DNA of 64,000 nt from Sphingobacterium prati (GTDB taxonomy: Bacteria > Bacteroidota > Bacteroidia > Sphingobacteriales > Sphingobacteriaceae), in contig NZ_JABJWY010000012.1 in the NCBI RefSeq assembly GCF_013167215.1, forward strand, positions 62,001 to 126,000, in the 5' to 3' direction. Every line of letters starts with the position of its first letter. Positions within the stretch are counted from its first letter, which is position 1. The translations under genes were made by a program, and so were the position numbers. Below are positions 27,014-35,262 of the stretch, piece after piece. The notes under the pieces are model-generated. The model saw only the letters and a program-made list of their open reading frames with translations. It did no database searches and was not told the DNA's origin.

Positions 27014-27799
27014 TTGTTCCAGTTCTTCTTCGAGCATCAGATCCTCCTGTTTCGGATCCCGCTCCTCGACATTGAAATTGTTGTATCCTAATCCCACTTC
27101 GATCTGTAGAAGACGCTGCTGGAGCATTTCTAAAATAGCCAGAAAATTATAGACAAATTGAACCTTGTTTTCAGAATTCTTTAATAGTTCCTGAAAATCT
27201 AATTTCTTATTGATTTCAATAAGCTCCGCTATTGCTTTTTTCTGTTGTTCAATCGTATAGGGATACTTTACAACAGTATGCGTTACTTCTGGTGGTCTAT
27301 TGCGAAATTGATACATCATTTGCTCATAGATCATCATCAGGCCGTATAGATCAAAGCTATCTAGGTTTTCACCTGTAGCATCCAATTGAAGTTGTTGGCG
27401 TATATCATAATGAATATTGCCTCTGCTATACAACTGGAGGCGGTTTTCTTCCATTACCCTTAAACCTTCGCAGACCTCTTTAAATTGTTTATAGAGAATA
27501 AGTTTCTGAACGAGATCTTCTCTTAGATCAACTTCGTTTTCATTTTCATCCAGATCTGGTCTCGGAAGCAGCATCTTTGCTTTTATACGCATCAATGTAG
27601 AGGCTACAAAAATAAATTCGCTGGCCATCTCCATATTGAGTGCCTGCATCTGACTTACGTAGGACAAAAAATCATCGGTAATTTTCGAAATGGGGATATC
27701 ATGAATGTTCAGTTCATCCCGCTCGATAAAAAATAGTAATAAATCAAAAGGTCCCTCAAATTGAGGAAGCTTGATTTCGTAACCTTCTTCTACTTGCAT
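27011..27799 (-). CDS. scpA: Segregation and condensation protein A
   Basis: 262 residues. ScpA is the kleisin subunit that joins Smc heads with ScpB in the condensin complex that compacts newly replicated origins. The N-terminal F-E-G-P-F-D-L-L-L-F-F-I segment (about 14-25) and the following H-D-I-P-I-S-K-I are diagnostic, as is the central region A-S-E-F-I-F-V-A-S-T-L-M-R-I-K-A-K-M-L-L. The winged-helix C-terminus is recognisable, with an acidic tail rich in glutamate. scpB and smc are not in the window. Its position beside parS-like sites and the probable origin suits its role. Confidence 0.95.
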   Translation of the reverse strand: MQVEEGYEIKLPQFEGPFDLLLFFIERDELNIHDIPISKITDDFLSYVSQMQALNMEMASEFIFVASTLMRIKAKMLLPRPDLDENENEVDLREDLVQKLILYKQFKEVCEGLRVMEENRLQLYSRGNIHYDIRQQLQLDATGENLDSFDLYGLMMIYEQMMYQFRNRPPEVTHTVVKYPYTIEQQKKAIAELIEINKKLDFQELLKNSENKVQFVYNFLAILEMLQQRLLQIEVGLGYNNFNVEERDPKQEDLMLEEELEQ

Positions 27800-27958
27800 A
27801 TCTTATACAAATTTACATAATAAAATCTGTTGAATTATTCATATGGAAACTATTGCTGTTTTTATTTGTTGTAGCACAATATGGAAATGCGATTTATTTT
27901 AAAGATTAAATAAAATTGTTGTTACTTTGTGTGAACATTTAATGTAAATAGCAGTACT

Positions 27959-29887
27959 ATGCAATTTGAGGCTGGAGAACTATTAAGTAAAATAAACGAT
28001 CCCTCTGATCTTAAAAAGCTAAAGGAAGACCAATTAGAACAACTAAGCCAGGAATTACGTCAATTTATTATTGATCAAGTTTCGGTGAATGGTGGTCACT
28101 TTGCAGCAAGTTTGGGAGTCGTTGAGTTAACGGTGGCGTTACATTACGTAATGAATACACCCTATGATCAATTGATTTGGGATGTAGGCCATCAGGCTTA
28201 TGGTCATAAAATTCTGACTGGACGTCGCGATGTATTTCATACGAATCGTATTGAAAACGGTATTTCGGGTTTTCCTAACCGTTTCGAATCCGAATACGAT
28301 GCTTTTGGAGTAGGGCATTCTTCTACGTCTATTTCAGCGGCGTTAGGGATGGCCGTTGCTTCACAAATAAAAGGAGAAAAAGATCGTCAGCATATTGCGG
28401 TTATTGGAGACGGAGCTTTGACCGGTGGGATGTCATTTGAAGCATTGAACCATGCTGGTATCGCTAAATCCAATTTATTGGTGATTTTGAATGACAATTG
28501 TATGTCTATAGATCCAAATGTTGGTGCACTGAAAGAATATTTGACAAGTATTACGACATCGAAACGATACAATAGATTTCGGGATGATATCGCTGCTGTA
28601 TTAACAAAAATTTCTGAGGTAGGGCCAAATGCACTCGGTATTGTTAAAAAATTAGAGAAAAGTATCAAAGGGACCCTATTAAAGAATGCTAATCTTTTTG
28701 AGTCATTGAACTTTAGATATTTTGGTCCGGTCGATGGACACGATGTAAAGAAATTAGCCAAGACACTTGAGGATCTTAAACATATACCCGGTCCGAAATT
28801 GCTACATGTGGTAACAATTAAGGGAAAAGGATTTGCACTTGCGGAGAAAGATCAGACGAAGTGGCATGCGCCGGGTCTATTTGATAAAATTACTGGAGAG
28901 ATAAAGAAATCTTCCAGTGAAAAACCGGTAGCACCAAAATACCAGGATGTTTTTGGACATACACTTGTCGAACTTGCGGAAGCGAATGAAAAAATCGTTG
29001 GTATTACGCCAGCAATGCCTTCAGGCTCTTCAATGAACATCATGATGAATGCAATGCCTGATCGTGCATTTGATGTTGGTATTGCGGAACAACATGCTGT
29101 CACATTTAGTGCTGGCTTAGCGACTCAGGGCTTATTACCATTTTGTAATATTTATTCGTCGTTTATGCAGCGCGCCTATGATCAGGTTATCCACGATGTT
29201 GCCCTACAGAATTTAAATGTTGTCTTTTGCCTGGATCGTGCGGGTGTAGTAGGAGCTGATGGGGCAACACACCATGGAGCTTATGATATCGCATTTATGC
29301 GTTGTGTCCCCAATATGACGGTTTCTGCTCCAATGAATGAAGAGGAGCTCAGAAACTTGATGTATACGGCACAATTACCTAATAAGGGACCTTTCGTCAT
29401 TCGTTATCCGAGAGGAAATGGTGTGATGCCAGATTGGCGTCGCCCATTTACAGAAATAGAAGTAGGAAAAGGACGGATTATTACTGAAGGTGAAGAGCTC
29501 GCTATTTTAAGTTTCGGCACCATTGGAAACGAAGCTGTGAAAGCTGTACAGCAATTGAATGAATTGGGCATCCATCCTGCACATTATGATCTGCGGTTTG
29601 CAAAGCCTTTGGATGAAGCTTTATTGCATCAAGTCTTTAAAAAATTTAAAAAGATAATCACAGTGGAAGACGGTTGTCTACAAGGTGGTATAGGTTCTGC
29701 TGTATTAGAGTTTATGACAGATCATGGATACAGTAGCCAGGTTGCACGACTAGGTATTCCCGACCGCGTTGTTGAGCATGCTGAGCAGGGCGCCCAGTGG
29801 AAGAATTCGCATTATGATGCAACTGCAATTGTACAAGAAGGAAAGAAAATGTGTGATGGAAAATTTACCCATACGATGGTTGGGTAG
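27959..29887 (+). CDS. dxs: 1-deoxy-D-xylulose-5-phosphate synthase
   Basis: 642 residues. It joins pyruvate and glyceraldehyde-3-phosphate using thiamine diphosphate, the first step of the MEP isoprenoid pathway. The cofactor motif starts at G-D-G-A (150-153) and ends with the asparagine-containing N-D-N near 178-180. Other family signs are the N-terminal [23 protein letters not shown], the catalytic histidine in the G-I-A-E-Q-H-A-V segment, and D-L-R-F-A-K-P-L-D near the end. Isoprenoids from here supply menaquinone, which ties in with mqnD. Single gene with its own terminator. Confidence 0.97.
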   Translation: MQFEAGELLSKINDPSDLKKLKEDQLEQLSQELRQFIIDQVSVNGGHFAASLGVVELTVALHYVMNTPYDQLIWDVGHQAYGHKILTGRRDVFHTNRIENGISGFPNRFESEYDAFGVGHSSTSISAALGMAVASQIKGEKDRQHIAVIGDGALTGGMSFEALNHAGIAKSNLLVILNDNCMSIDPNVGALKEYLTSITTSKRYNRFRDDIAAVLTKISEVGPNALGIVKKLEKSIKGTLLKNANLFESLNFRYFGPVDGHDVKKLAKTLEDLKHIPGPKLLHVVTIKGKGFALAEKDQTKWHAPGLFDKITGEIKKSSSEKPVAPKYQDVFGHTLVELAEANEKIVGITPAMPSGSSMNIMMNAMPDRAFDVGIAEQHAVTFSAGLATQGLLPFCNIYSSFMQRAYDQVIHDVALQNLNVVFCLDRAGVVGADGATHHGAYDIAFMRCVPNMTVSAPMNEEELRNLMYTAQLPNKGPFVIRYPRGNGVMPDWRRPFTEIEVGKGRIITEGEELAILSFGTIGNEAVKAVQQLNELGIHPAHYDLRFAKPLDEALLHQVFKKFKKIITVEDGCLQGGIGSAVLEFMTDHGYSSQVARLGIPDRVVEHAEQGAQWKNSHYDATAIVQEGKKMCDGKFTHTMVG

Positions 29888-29907
29888 ATCTAAGCACTTA
29901 TATGGAA

Positions 29908-29945
29908 CAAAAAAAGGAAATCTTCTAAAGGATTTCCTTTTTTTT
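29908..29945 (+). terminator. Terminator after dxs
   Basis: A 14-bp stem (29908-29921 with 29931-29944) has a 9-base loop and a run of eight T. It lies 20 bases after the dxs stop codon. Confidence 0.92.
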
Positions 29946-30444
29946 GTGCTGAAACCAGTTTATTCTTTAGCATCTTACGAGATGGTAATGTTACAAAAAT
30001 GATCTAGCAATGGCACCTGATAATATACTTTTCTATTTTCAATAAGGGCTGTGGAATAGAATAGAAAGATGCTGGGTAATGTTGTTAAGCATACTTTAAA
30101 TTCTTATAAATTTAATATTAAAAATATATGAACTAAAGGTTGTATTTCGCTTTTATTTTGGTTAATTTAGTTCTAGACCTTTAAGACTGATCTGTAGTAT
30201 GTTTACTACTTTTTTTGTTCTTTTTTTTGAAATAAATTTGGAATGTTAATAATTATTTTTAGAGATCAATTTTAGCGCAAGTTTTCCACAATTTTACAAG
30301 TTAACTAGCTGATATTTATGGTTTTATTAAATATTTTATATTTTAGTTTTTTAGCTGATTTTTTTTTGTCATCTTCGTTCTCAGAGAAAGTTATCAACAT
30401 ATTTTTTGTCGCGTATTGTAAATCAACTTATTAACAATTTTAGA
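29946..30444 (+). promoter_or_regulatory. AT-rich region upstream of dnaA with DnaA boxes
   Basis: About 500 non-coding bases. Boxes against TTWTNCACA: a perfect TTTTCCACA at 30292-30300, one-mismatch TTATCAACA at 30391-30399, and one-mismatch on the minus strand at 30050-30058. This pattern is typical of dnaA autoregulation and could alternatively be the origin itself. A promoter-like TATTTTTTG lies at 30400-30408 with one base too many between TA and TTTG. Confidence 0.55.
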
Positions 30445-31869
30445 ATGGAAAAAACGTATTCAAGTGTCTGGAATAATTGTCTTTCGATTATCAAAGATAA
30501 TATACCAGCGCAAAGTTTCAAGACCTGGTTTGAACCTGTGAAAGCAGTCCGTTTGGAGGGTGACGTTTTGACTATTCAAGTACCTAGTTTATTTTTTTAC
30601 GAGTGGTTGGAAGAACACTATGTAGGTATTCTTCGCAAGACCGTAAAGAAGTTTCTGGGAGAACAAGGTAGATTGGAATACAATATTGTAGTTGAGAAGT
30701 CGTCGGCTTCTCATCCCTATACGACTAATCTTCCATCGAATGGCAATGGGGCAGAGGGAAAGAGGCAATCTATTCCTGTGCCGGTATCTTTGAACAGAGA
30801 TATCAAAAATCCATTTGTTATTCCTGGATTAAAGAAATTGCAGGTTGATCCGCAATTGAATCAAAACTACACATTTGAGAATTTTATTGAAGGTGAGTGT
30901 AACCGTCTTGCTCGTTCTGCAGGCTACGCTGTAGCAAACAAGCCGGGAGGTACTTCATTCAACCCCTTAATGATCTATGGTGATGTAGGTTTGGGAAAGA
31001 CGCACCTTGCCCAAGCTATCGGTAATGAAATTAAAAGAAATCTTCCCGATAAGTTGGTCATTTATGTGTCCTGTGAGAAATTCTGTCAACAATTTGTGGA
31101 CTCATTGAAAAACAATACTATCAATGATTTCGTAAATTTCTATCAGGCAATGGATGTGATTATCATGGATGATGTGCACAACTTTGCTGGTAAGGAGAAA
31201 ACGCAGGATATCTTCTTCCACATATTCAATCATTTGCATCAATCTGGGAAGCAAATCATTTTGACTTCTGACAAAGCGCCTAAAGATTTAGCTGGTTTAG
31301 AAGAACGATTGCTTAGCCGTTTTAAATGGGGATTATCTGCAGATATTCAAATTCCGGATCTTGAGACAAGAATGGCGATTTTGAAGAAAAAAATGTATTC
31401 TGATGGCATTGAGTTACCCGAAAATGTCGTGGAGTATGTAGCAACACAGATCGATAACAGTGTTCGTGAATTGGAGGGGGCAATGGTTTCTCTATTGGCT
31501 CAATCAACATTGAACAAAAAGGAAATTGATTTGGGATTGGCTAAATCGATGTTGAAGAATTTTGTGAAAAATACACACAAGGAAATTTCAATGGATTTTA
31601 TTCAGAAACTAGTTTGTGAATACTTTGAAGTTCCTGTGGACATGGTAAAGTCAAAGGTCAGGAAACGTGAAATCGTGCAGGCCAGGCAAATTTCGATGTA
31701 TTTAGCAAAAGCCCACACAAAATCTTCACTTAAATCGATTGGCGCATTCTTTGGAGGAAGAGATCATTCAACAGTCATCTATGCCTGTCAAACCGTTGAG
31801 GATTTAATTGAAACTGACAAGAAATTTAAGACTTATGTCAGCGACATTATGAAGAAGTTAAAATCTTAA
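30445..31869 (+). CDS. dnaA: Chromosomal replication initiator protein DnaA
   Basis: 474 residues from the ATG at 30445 (M-E-K-T-Y-S-S-V-W). A TTG-started frame 13 codons longer has no family support. DnaA binds DnaA boxes, melts the origin and loads helicase. Domain I is at about 1-80 and a short linker runs to about 130. The AAA+ domain has Walker A G-D-V-G-L-G-K-T (179-186) and Walker B I-I-M-D-D-V-H. The DNA-binding domain IV ends with the signature G-G-R-D-H-S-T-V. A long non-coding region with DnaA boxes precedes it. dnaN is not adjacent (6 kb away), typical of Bacteroidota. Confidence 0.98.
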   Translation: MEKTYSSVWNNCLSIIKDNIPAQSFKTWFEPVKAVRLEGDVLTIQVPSLFFYEWLEEHYVGILRKTVKKFLGEQGRLEYNIVVEKSSASHPYTTNLPSNGNGAEGKRQSIPVPVSLNRDIKNPFVIPGLKKLQVDPQLNQNYTFENFIEGECNRLARSAGYAVANKPGGTSFNPLMIYGDVGLGKTHLAQAIGNEIKRNLPDKLVIYVSCEKFCQQFVDSLKNNTINDFVNFYQAMDVIIMDDVHNFAGKEKTQDIFFHIFNHLHQSGKQIILTSDKAPKDLAGLEERLLSRFKWGLSADIQIPDLETRMAILKKKMYSDGIELPENVVEYVATQIDNSVRELEGAMVSLLAQSTLNKKEIDLGLAKSMLKNFVKNTHKEISMDFIQKLVCEYFEVPVDMVKSKVRKREIVQARQISMYLAKAHTKSSLKSIGAFFGGRDHSTVIYACQTVEDLIETDKKFKTYVSDIMKKLKS

Positions 31870-31893
31870 TGTCGACTGATATCGAGTTAAAGT

Positions 31894-31925
31894 AAAAAGG
31901 TTGTCTATCTGGACAGCCTTTTTTT
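31894..31925 (+). terminator. Terminator after dnaA
   Basis: Stem 31894-31905 with 31912-31923 (including a G-U pair), a 6-base loop and a T run of seven. It lies 25 bases after the dnaA stop codon. Confidence 0.88.
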
Positions 31926-31949
31926 GTAACCATGGAGGATGATATAATA

Positions 31950-31987
31950 AAAAACCTCTGAATATGCCTAAGCATATTCAGAGGTTT
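31950..31987 (-). terminator. Terminator after the first Spy-like gene
   Basis: A perfect 16-bp stem (31952-31967 with 31972-31987) with a 4-base loop. On the minus strand it is followed by a U-rich tract. It lies 30 bases beyond the stop codon at 32017. Confidence 0.9.
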
Positions 31988-32016
31988 AATACATTCCTCT
32001 TAATTGAGTAAAATGA

Positions 32017-32427
32017 TTATTGTTGTTGATTGCTGTTTTCGTTATTATTTTCCTTTTGTTCTGTTGGTGGTGTTGGGGTTGGGGGAATGTCTACCGCTGG
32101 CCGCTCTTCAATATATTTTTGAAAGGCTGCTTTTTGCTCATCAGTCAATAATAGCGCAATTTTGCTATCTGATTCACCCTGGAGTTTTGTAATGCTTTCT
32201 TTTTTTACCTCAGGAGTTGTGGTAGAATCCTGTATAAGCGCCGCTACTGCCTTTTCTTGATCCAATACAATTGTTGATACGGCTGTTTTTTGTTCGTCAT
32301 TCAACGTAAGCTTTGTGACCAATTCGGTCACAACTTTGGTTGCATTTTCTTCTGGAGTCGTTTGCTGTGCGAAGGTGAGACTCATTGCCAGAAAAAATCC
32401 TAGACCGGTTAAAAATAACTTTTTCAT
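32017..32427 (-). CDS. Small secreted Spy/CpxP-like protein, copy 1
   Basis: 136 residues. Signal peptide to about residue 20 (T-F-A before QQ). A helical domain follows with two L-x-x-E-Q-K motifs (T-L-N-D-E-Q-K and L-T-D-E-Q-K), as in LTxxQ/Spy-like periplasmic proteins, and a proline-, asparagine- and glutamine-rich tail. Spy and CpxP are periplasmic chaperones or stress sensors; whether this Bacteroidota version does the same is unknown. It is a close paralogue of the gene directly upstream (32485-32871), sharing the order of motifs and signal peptide. The last of three such genes on the minus strand. Confidence 0.75.
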   Translation of the reverse strand: MKKLFLTGLGFFLAMSLTFAQQTTPEENATKVVTELVTKLTLNDEQKTAVSTIVLDQEKAVAALIQDSTTTPEVKKESITKLQGESDSKIALLLTDEQKAAFQKYIEERPAVDIPPTPTPPTEQKENNNENSNQQQ

Positions 32428-32484
32428 GATGTTTAATTTTAGATGAAATTATTCAATGAATTTATTAGCGTCTGTTTTTTTTGT

Positions 32485-32871
32485 TTAATTCGTACTGGAT
32501 TCTGTTTTAGAAGGTTCAGTAGGTGTAGGGACAGATTTTGCCGGGCGTTCGGCAATTACCTTCTGATAGATGGTTTTTTGATCTTCCGTCAGTAATTGAC
32601 TCACTTTGCCGTCTACTTCTGTTTGAATTTTATTGAGGGTTTCACCTTTTGCAGCCGCAGTGGAAGTACTGTCTTTTAAAATTGTTTCTTCTGCTTTTGC
32701 TTGATCCAATAGAATGGAGGATATGGCAGTCTTCTGCTCATCGTTCAGATTTAGCTTCTGTACCAGCTCGGTAGTGGCTTTTGCCGCAGTTTCCTCTGGT
32801 GTGACCTGTTGGGCAAATGTTAGGCTAAGTGCCAGACACATCCCTATACCTGTTAAAATTAGCTTTTTCAT
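32485..32871 (-). CDS. Small secreted Spy/CpxP-like protein, copy 2
   Basis: 128 residues from the ATG at 32871 (M-K-K-L-I-L-T-G-I-G). The open frame continues 25 codons upstream, but those lack a signal peptide, and the paralogue aligns at this methionine. Signal peptide to about residue 20. The helical domain repeats L-N-D-E-Q-K and L-T-E-D-Q-K, with K-D-S-T-S-T in the same place as D-S-T-T-T in copy 1. The tail is threonine/serine/proline-rich and hydrophilic. 57 bases separate it from copy 1, so the two probably arose by tandem duplication and may be co-transcribed. Confidence 0.75.
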   Translation of the reverse strand: MKKLILTGIGMCLALSLTFAQQVTPEETAAKATTELVQKLNLNDEQKTAISSILLDQAKAEETILKDSTSTAAAKGETLNKIQTEVDGKVSQLLTEDQKTIYQKVIAERPAKSVPTPTEPSKTESSTN

Positions 32872-33244
32872 ATCTATTGTATTTAAAAAGTTACAACTAT
32901 GATGTCTTGCTATAAAAACTATCAAAGTCAATTTATATTGTATCAAGTATGTTACTTTAACAAATTTTTAACGCTATTCACCATTATAAATGATTTAAAA
33001 TCATGTGTATATTTTTTTTATGTAAGATATAAAACTGCTTGTTTTAAATAAGTGCAAGTATAGATGACAGATAAGAGGAATCAATGGTCGATTGGCCCGG
33101 AGAAATGCGCTTACAAGGCTTAATATGGATGTCTATGGTCATGCAACATTATGGATATGTTATGGAGATTAATAGCCAGTGCATATTTTAATTGATAAAT
33201 CCATAAAAAAGGTCGGTTATTTCTATCCGACCTATTCATGCAAA
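32872..33244. other. 373-base non-coding gap between Spy-like genes 2 and 3
   Basis: No ORF of interest and no strong promoter was found. The gap contains the terminator of the third Spy-like gene (33205-33233) and otherwise AT-rich sequence. The promoter for copies 1 and 2 should lie just right of 32871. Confidence 0.5.
33205..33233 (-). terminator. Terminator after the third Spy-like gene
   Basis: Seven-bp G/C stem (33210-33216 with 33227-33233). On the minus strand the 3' arm runs into six U from the A run at 33205-33210. It lies 12 bases beyond the stop codon. Confidence 0.82.
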
Positions 33245-33613
33245 CTAGTTTGCTGAACGTTTAGACATTCTATCCCTCATTTTTTCTTGCTGCTCATCAA
33301 ATAATTTGACTTGATCTGGAGTGAGCCAAGATTTTATTTTAGTTGCCTGCGCTTCTTGGAGTTGTTTAATTTTTTCCATATTGGCTTTTCGGTCGCCACC
33401 ATCATTTTTTAGTGTTGCGCGCTGTTGGGCATTGGCTAATGTAAGATTATAGATGGAATCTTTTTGTACTTGATTAAGTGTAAGTAATTTGTCCAAGTGT
33501 TCTACACGCATCTTCGCCTGTTCTTCGGGGCTACGTTGTTGACGCTGCTGCGCAAAGGCTACGGTTGTCGCCAAAAATAGGCTACTTATTACCATTAAAG
33601 TTTTCTTTTTCAT
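33245..33613 (-). CDS. Small secreted Spy-like protein, copy 3 (DUF4890-like)
   Basis: 122 residues. Signal peptide to about residue 21 (A-F-A before QQRQQR). The mature part is almost entirely charged helix: S-P-E-E-Q-A-K-M-R-V-E-H-L, L-T-L-N-Q-V-Q-K, and W-L-T-P-D-Q-V-K-L-F, then an arginine/lysine-rich end. The spacing of the L-x-x-x-Q elements is like DUF4890/LTxxQ proteins of Bacteroidota. It is more distant from the two genes downstream than they are from each other. Function unknown, probably periplasmic. Single transcription unit between its own terminator and the gap before lpxK. Confidence 0.75.
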   Translation of the reverse strand: MKKKTLMVISSLFLATTVAFAQQRQQRSPEEQAKMRVEHLDKLLTLNQVQKDSIYNLTLANAQQRATLKNDGGDRKANMEKIKQLQEAQATKIKSWLTPDQVKLFDEQQEKMRDRMSKRSAN

Positions 33614-33695
33614 CGTTTTATGTTTTAAGTTTATTTTCCTTATTGAATATAAATTTGACGAAAAAGTTTACGAAAATAGTAGTCCTTAACAAAAT

Positions 33696-34745
33696 TTAAG
33701 GTTGATTAACACTTAATGCGACTGTATCACTTAAAATATTACAAAATTGAATACTTTGCTGTAAATCATTAAATTTAAACCCTATCGGCAGGTAAACGAG
33801 TTCTATTGTATCGAATAGTGCTTTATATGGTTTTAGCCGCTGATAGTCCTTCTCCGTGGTCAATATTATTTTATTGGTACTATTTAGGGATTGGAATGTT
33901 TTAATGATACGGTCAATTTCTGCGTCGGTAAATGTATGGTGATCCCGAAAAGAAATATGGCGGACTGACTTTGCTTTTTTGATAATATAGTCTGCTAATG
34001 GCTGCGGTTTGGCAATCCCTGTCACTAAAACGATATCTTTACCTTCGATATCAATATGTTTTCCATCACTATTAACTGGTTCGAAATAGGTTATATGGCT
34101 AAATGCAATTAGGGCTTTTTTGTTATACCGGCGCAGTTTTTTCTCAATATCAACCTTGTGTTTATCAGAAATATTGACTGGACACTTTGTAATGACAATG
34201 ATTTGCGCCCGTTTAGATTCAATAAGTAAGTCCCTGAAATTTCCCGCAGGAAATACAATCATAGGTTGTGAAAAAGATCGAAAATCGAATAAGAGTATAT
34301 TAAATAAAGGCGATAATTTTCGATGTTGATAGGCATCATCCAAGATAATAAGCTGATGATCTGCCTGTAGTTTTTCTATGCCTGTAGATCGATCTTCACA
34401 TACGGCTACGGTAACATTTGGAAGCTTGTTTTTGAACTGTAATGGCTCATCGCCCACATCTAGCGCTAAAGAATCTGTCTCCACCATTCGGAATCCTTTC
34501 GTGTTTCGACCATAGCCCCTGCTGAGGATTGCGACATTATACTTGTCGCTAAGATAGGAGACAACAAATTCGGTCATAGGACTTTTTCCCGTACCACCAA
34601 CCGCTAAGTTGCCAATGACAATGGTAGGTATATCGAAAGATCGAACCGGTAGTATGTGAAAATCATAGAGCCGATTTCTTAACCATACGACTACAGCATA
34701 GATCAGGGAAAAAGGAAGGAGGAAATATCGTAAAAAGGTCCACAT
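33696..34745 (-). CDS. lpxK: Tetraacyldisaccharide 4'-kinase
   Basis: 349 residues. LpxK phosphorylates the 4' position of the lipid A disaccharide at the inner membrane. A hydrophobic N-terminal anchor is visible at about residues 7-22. The P-loop G-N-L-A-V-G-G-T-G-K-S-P lies at 45-56 (Lys54, Ser55), followed by L-S-R-G-Y-G-R and the D-D-A-Y-Q-H segment near 140, which are LpxK hallmarks. It overlaps gldH by one base (TAATG), so translation is coupled. It is the last gene of the run holB, ricT, gldH, lpxK. Confidence 0.96.
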   Translation of the reverse strand: MWTFLRYFLLPFSLIYAVVVWLRNRLYDFHILPVRSFDIPTIVIGNLAVGGTGKSPMTEFVVSYLSDKYNVAILSRGYGRNTKGFRMVETDSLALDVGDEPLQFKNKLPNVTVAVCEDRSTGIEKLQADHQLIILDDAYQHRKLSPLFNILLFDFRSFSQPMIVFPAGNFRDLLIESKRAQIIVITKCPVNISDKHKVDIEKKLRRYNKKALIAFSHITYFEPVNSDGKHIDIEGKDIVLVTGIAKPQPLADYIIKKAKSVRHISFRDHHTFTDAEIDRIIKTFQSLNSTNKIILTTEKDYQRLKPYKALFDTIELVYLPIGFKFNDLQQSIQFCNILSDTVALSVNQP

Positions 34746-35209
34746 TACTTTGGTATTACTGTCAAGCCAACATCTGTAATTTCCTGCAATGGATTTTCCC
34801 GCATGTTCTGTTCAATGGATATCATATACAACCCAGTGTCTGGAAATACATAATCTTTATGGATGATAGCTTGTTGATTGTAAAGACTACCTGATGATTT
34901 TCCGGACCACTTCCCATCGGATTTTGCTAATTTAATTTCCTTACGGAAAGTAAGTGTTTTCTTATTAGGGGCCTGTTGGTAAATCAACACAAAGAGATTA
35001 GAAAAAGTATATTCAGGTGTATGGCGTACATCCATAAATACATCGTATTTCTTCGTGTTATCACTGATATGAAATTGAAAACTTGGACGCGAGGTGTATA
35101 ACCAAGTCTTATTTTCGATTGGTTTATTCTCATTTAAAATAGCGGTCTGGTCGCAAGATGCCCATAAACCGATACATAAAGTTCCAAAAAGAAAAGCCTT
35201 TATTTTCAT
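34745..35209 (-). CDS. gldH: Gliding motility lipoprotein GldH
   Basis: 154 residues. Lipobox L-W-A-S-C with the lipid cysteine near residue 19. The rest matches GldH: T-W-L-Y-T-S-R-P-S-F-Q-F-H-I-S-D, V-D/R-H-T-P-E-Y-T-F-S-N-L-F-V and a late V-F-P-D-T-G-L-Y. GldH is needed for gliding in Flavobacterium, but homologues are also found in non-gliding Bacteroidota, so motility is not proven here. Its place between ricT and lpxK is a common Bacteroidota arrangement, as I recall it. A hairpin separates it from ricT. Confidence 0.9.
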   Translation of the reverse strand: MKIKAFLFGTLCIGLWASCDQTAILNENKPIENKTWLYTSRPSFQFHISDNTKKYDVFMDVRHTPEYTFSNLFVLIYQQAPNKKTLTFRKEIKLAKSDGKWSGKSSGSLYNQQAIIHKDYVFPDTGLYMISIEQNMRENPLQEITDVGLTVIPK

Positions 35210-35226
35210 TTTAAATCTATAAATAG

Positions 35227-35259
35227 AATATGCCTAACATTTTAAAATTAGGCATATTC
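35227..35259 (-). terminator. Hairpin between ricT and gldH
   Basis: A 12-bp perfect stem (35227-35238 with 35248-35259) with a 9-base loop lies in the 53-base gap. The minus-strand 3' side is only moderately U-rich, so it may be a weak terminator, an attenuator, or an RNA-processing site that lowers gldH-lpxK expression. Confidence 0.6.
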
Positions 35260-35262
35260 GTT

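Noticed and set aside
28275..28295. TTCGAATCC sequence that recalls a tRNA T-loop
   Set aside because: It lies in the dxs coding frame and no acceptor or anticodon stem surrounds it; no tRNA genes were found in the window.
29769..30002. Frame overlapping the end of dxs
   Set aside because: It lies in another frame of dxs and crosses the dxs terminator; no evidence of its own.
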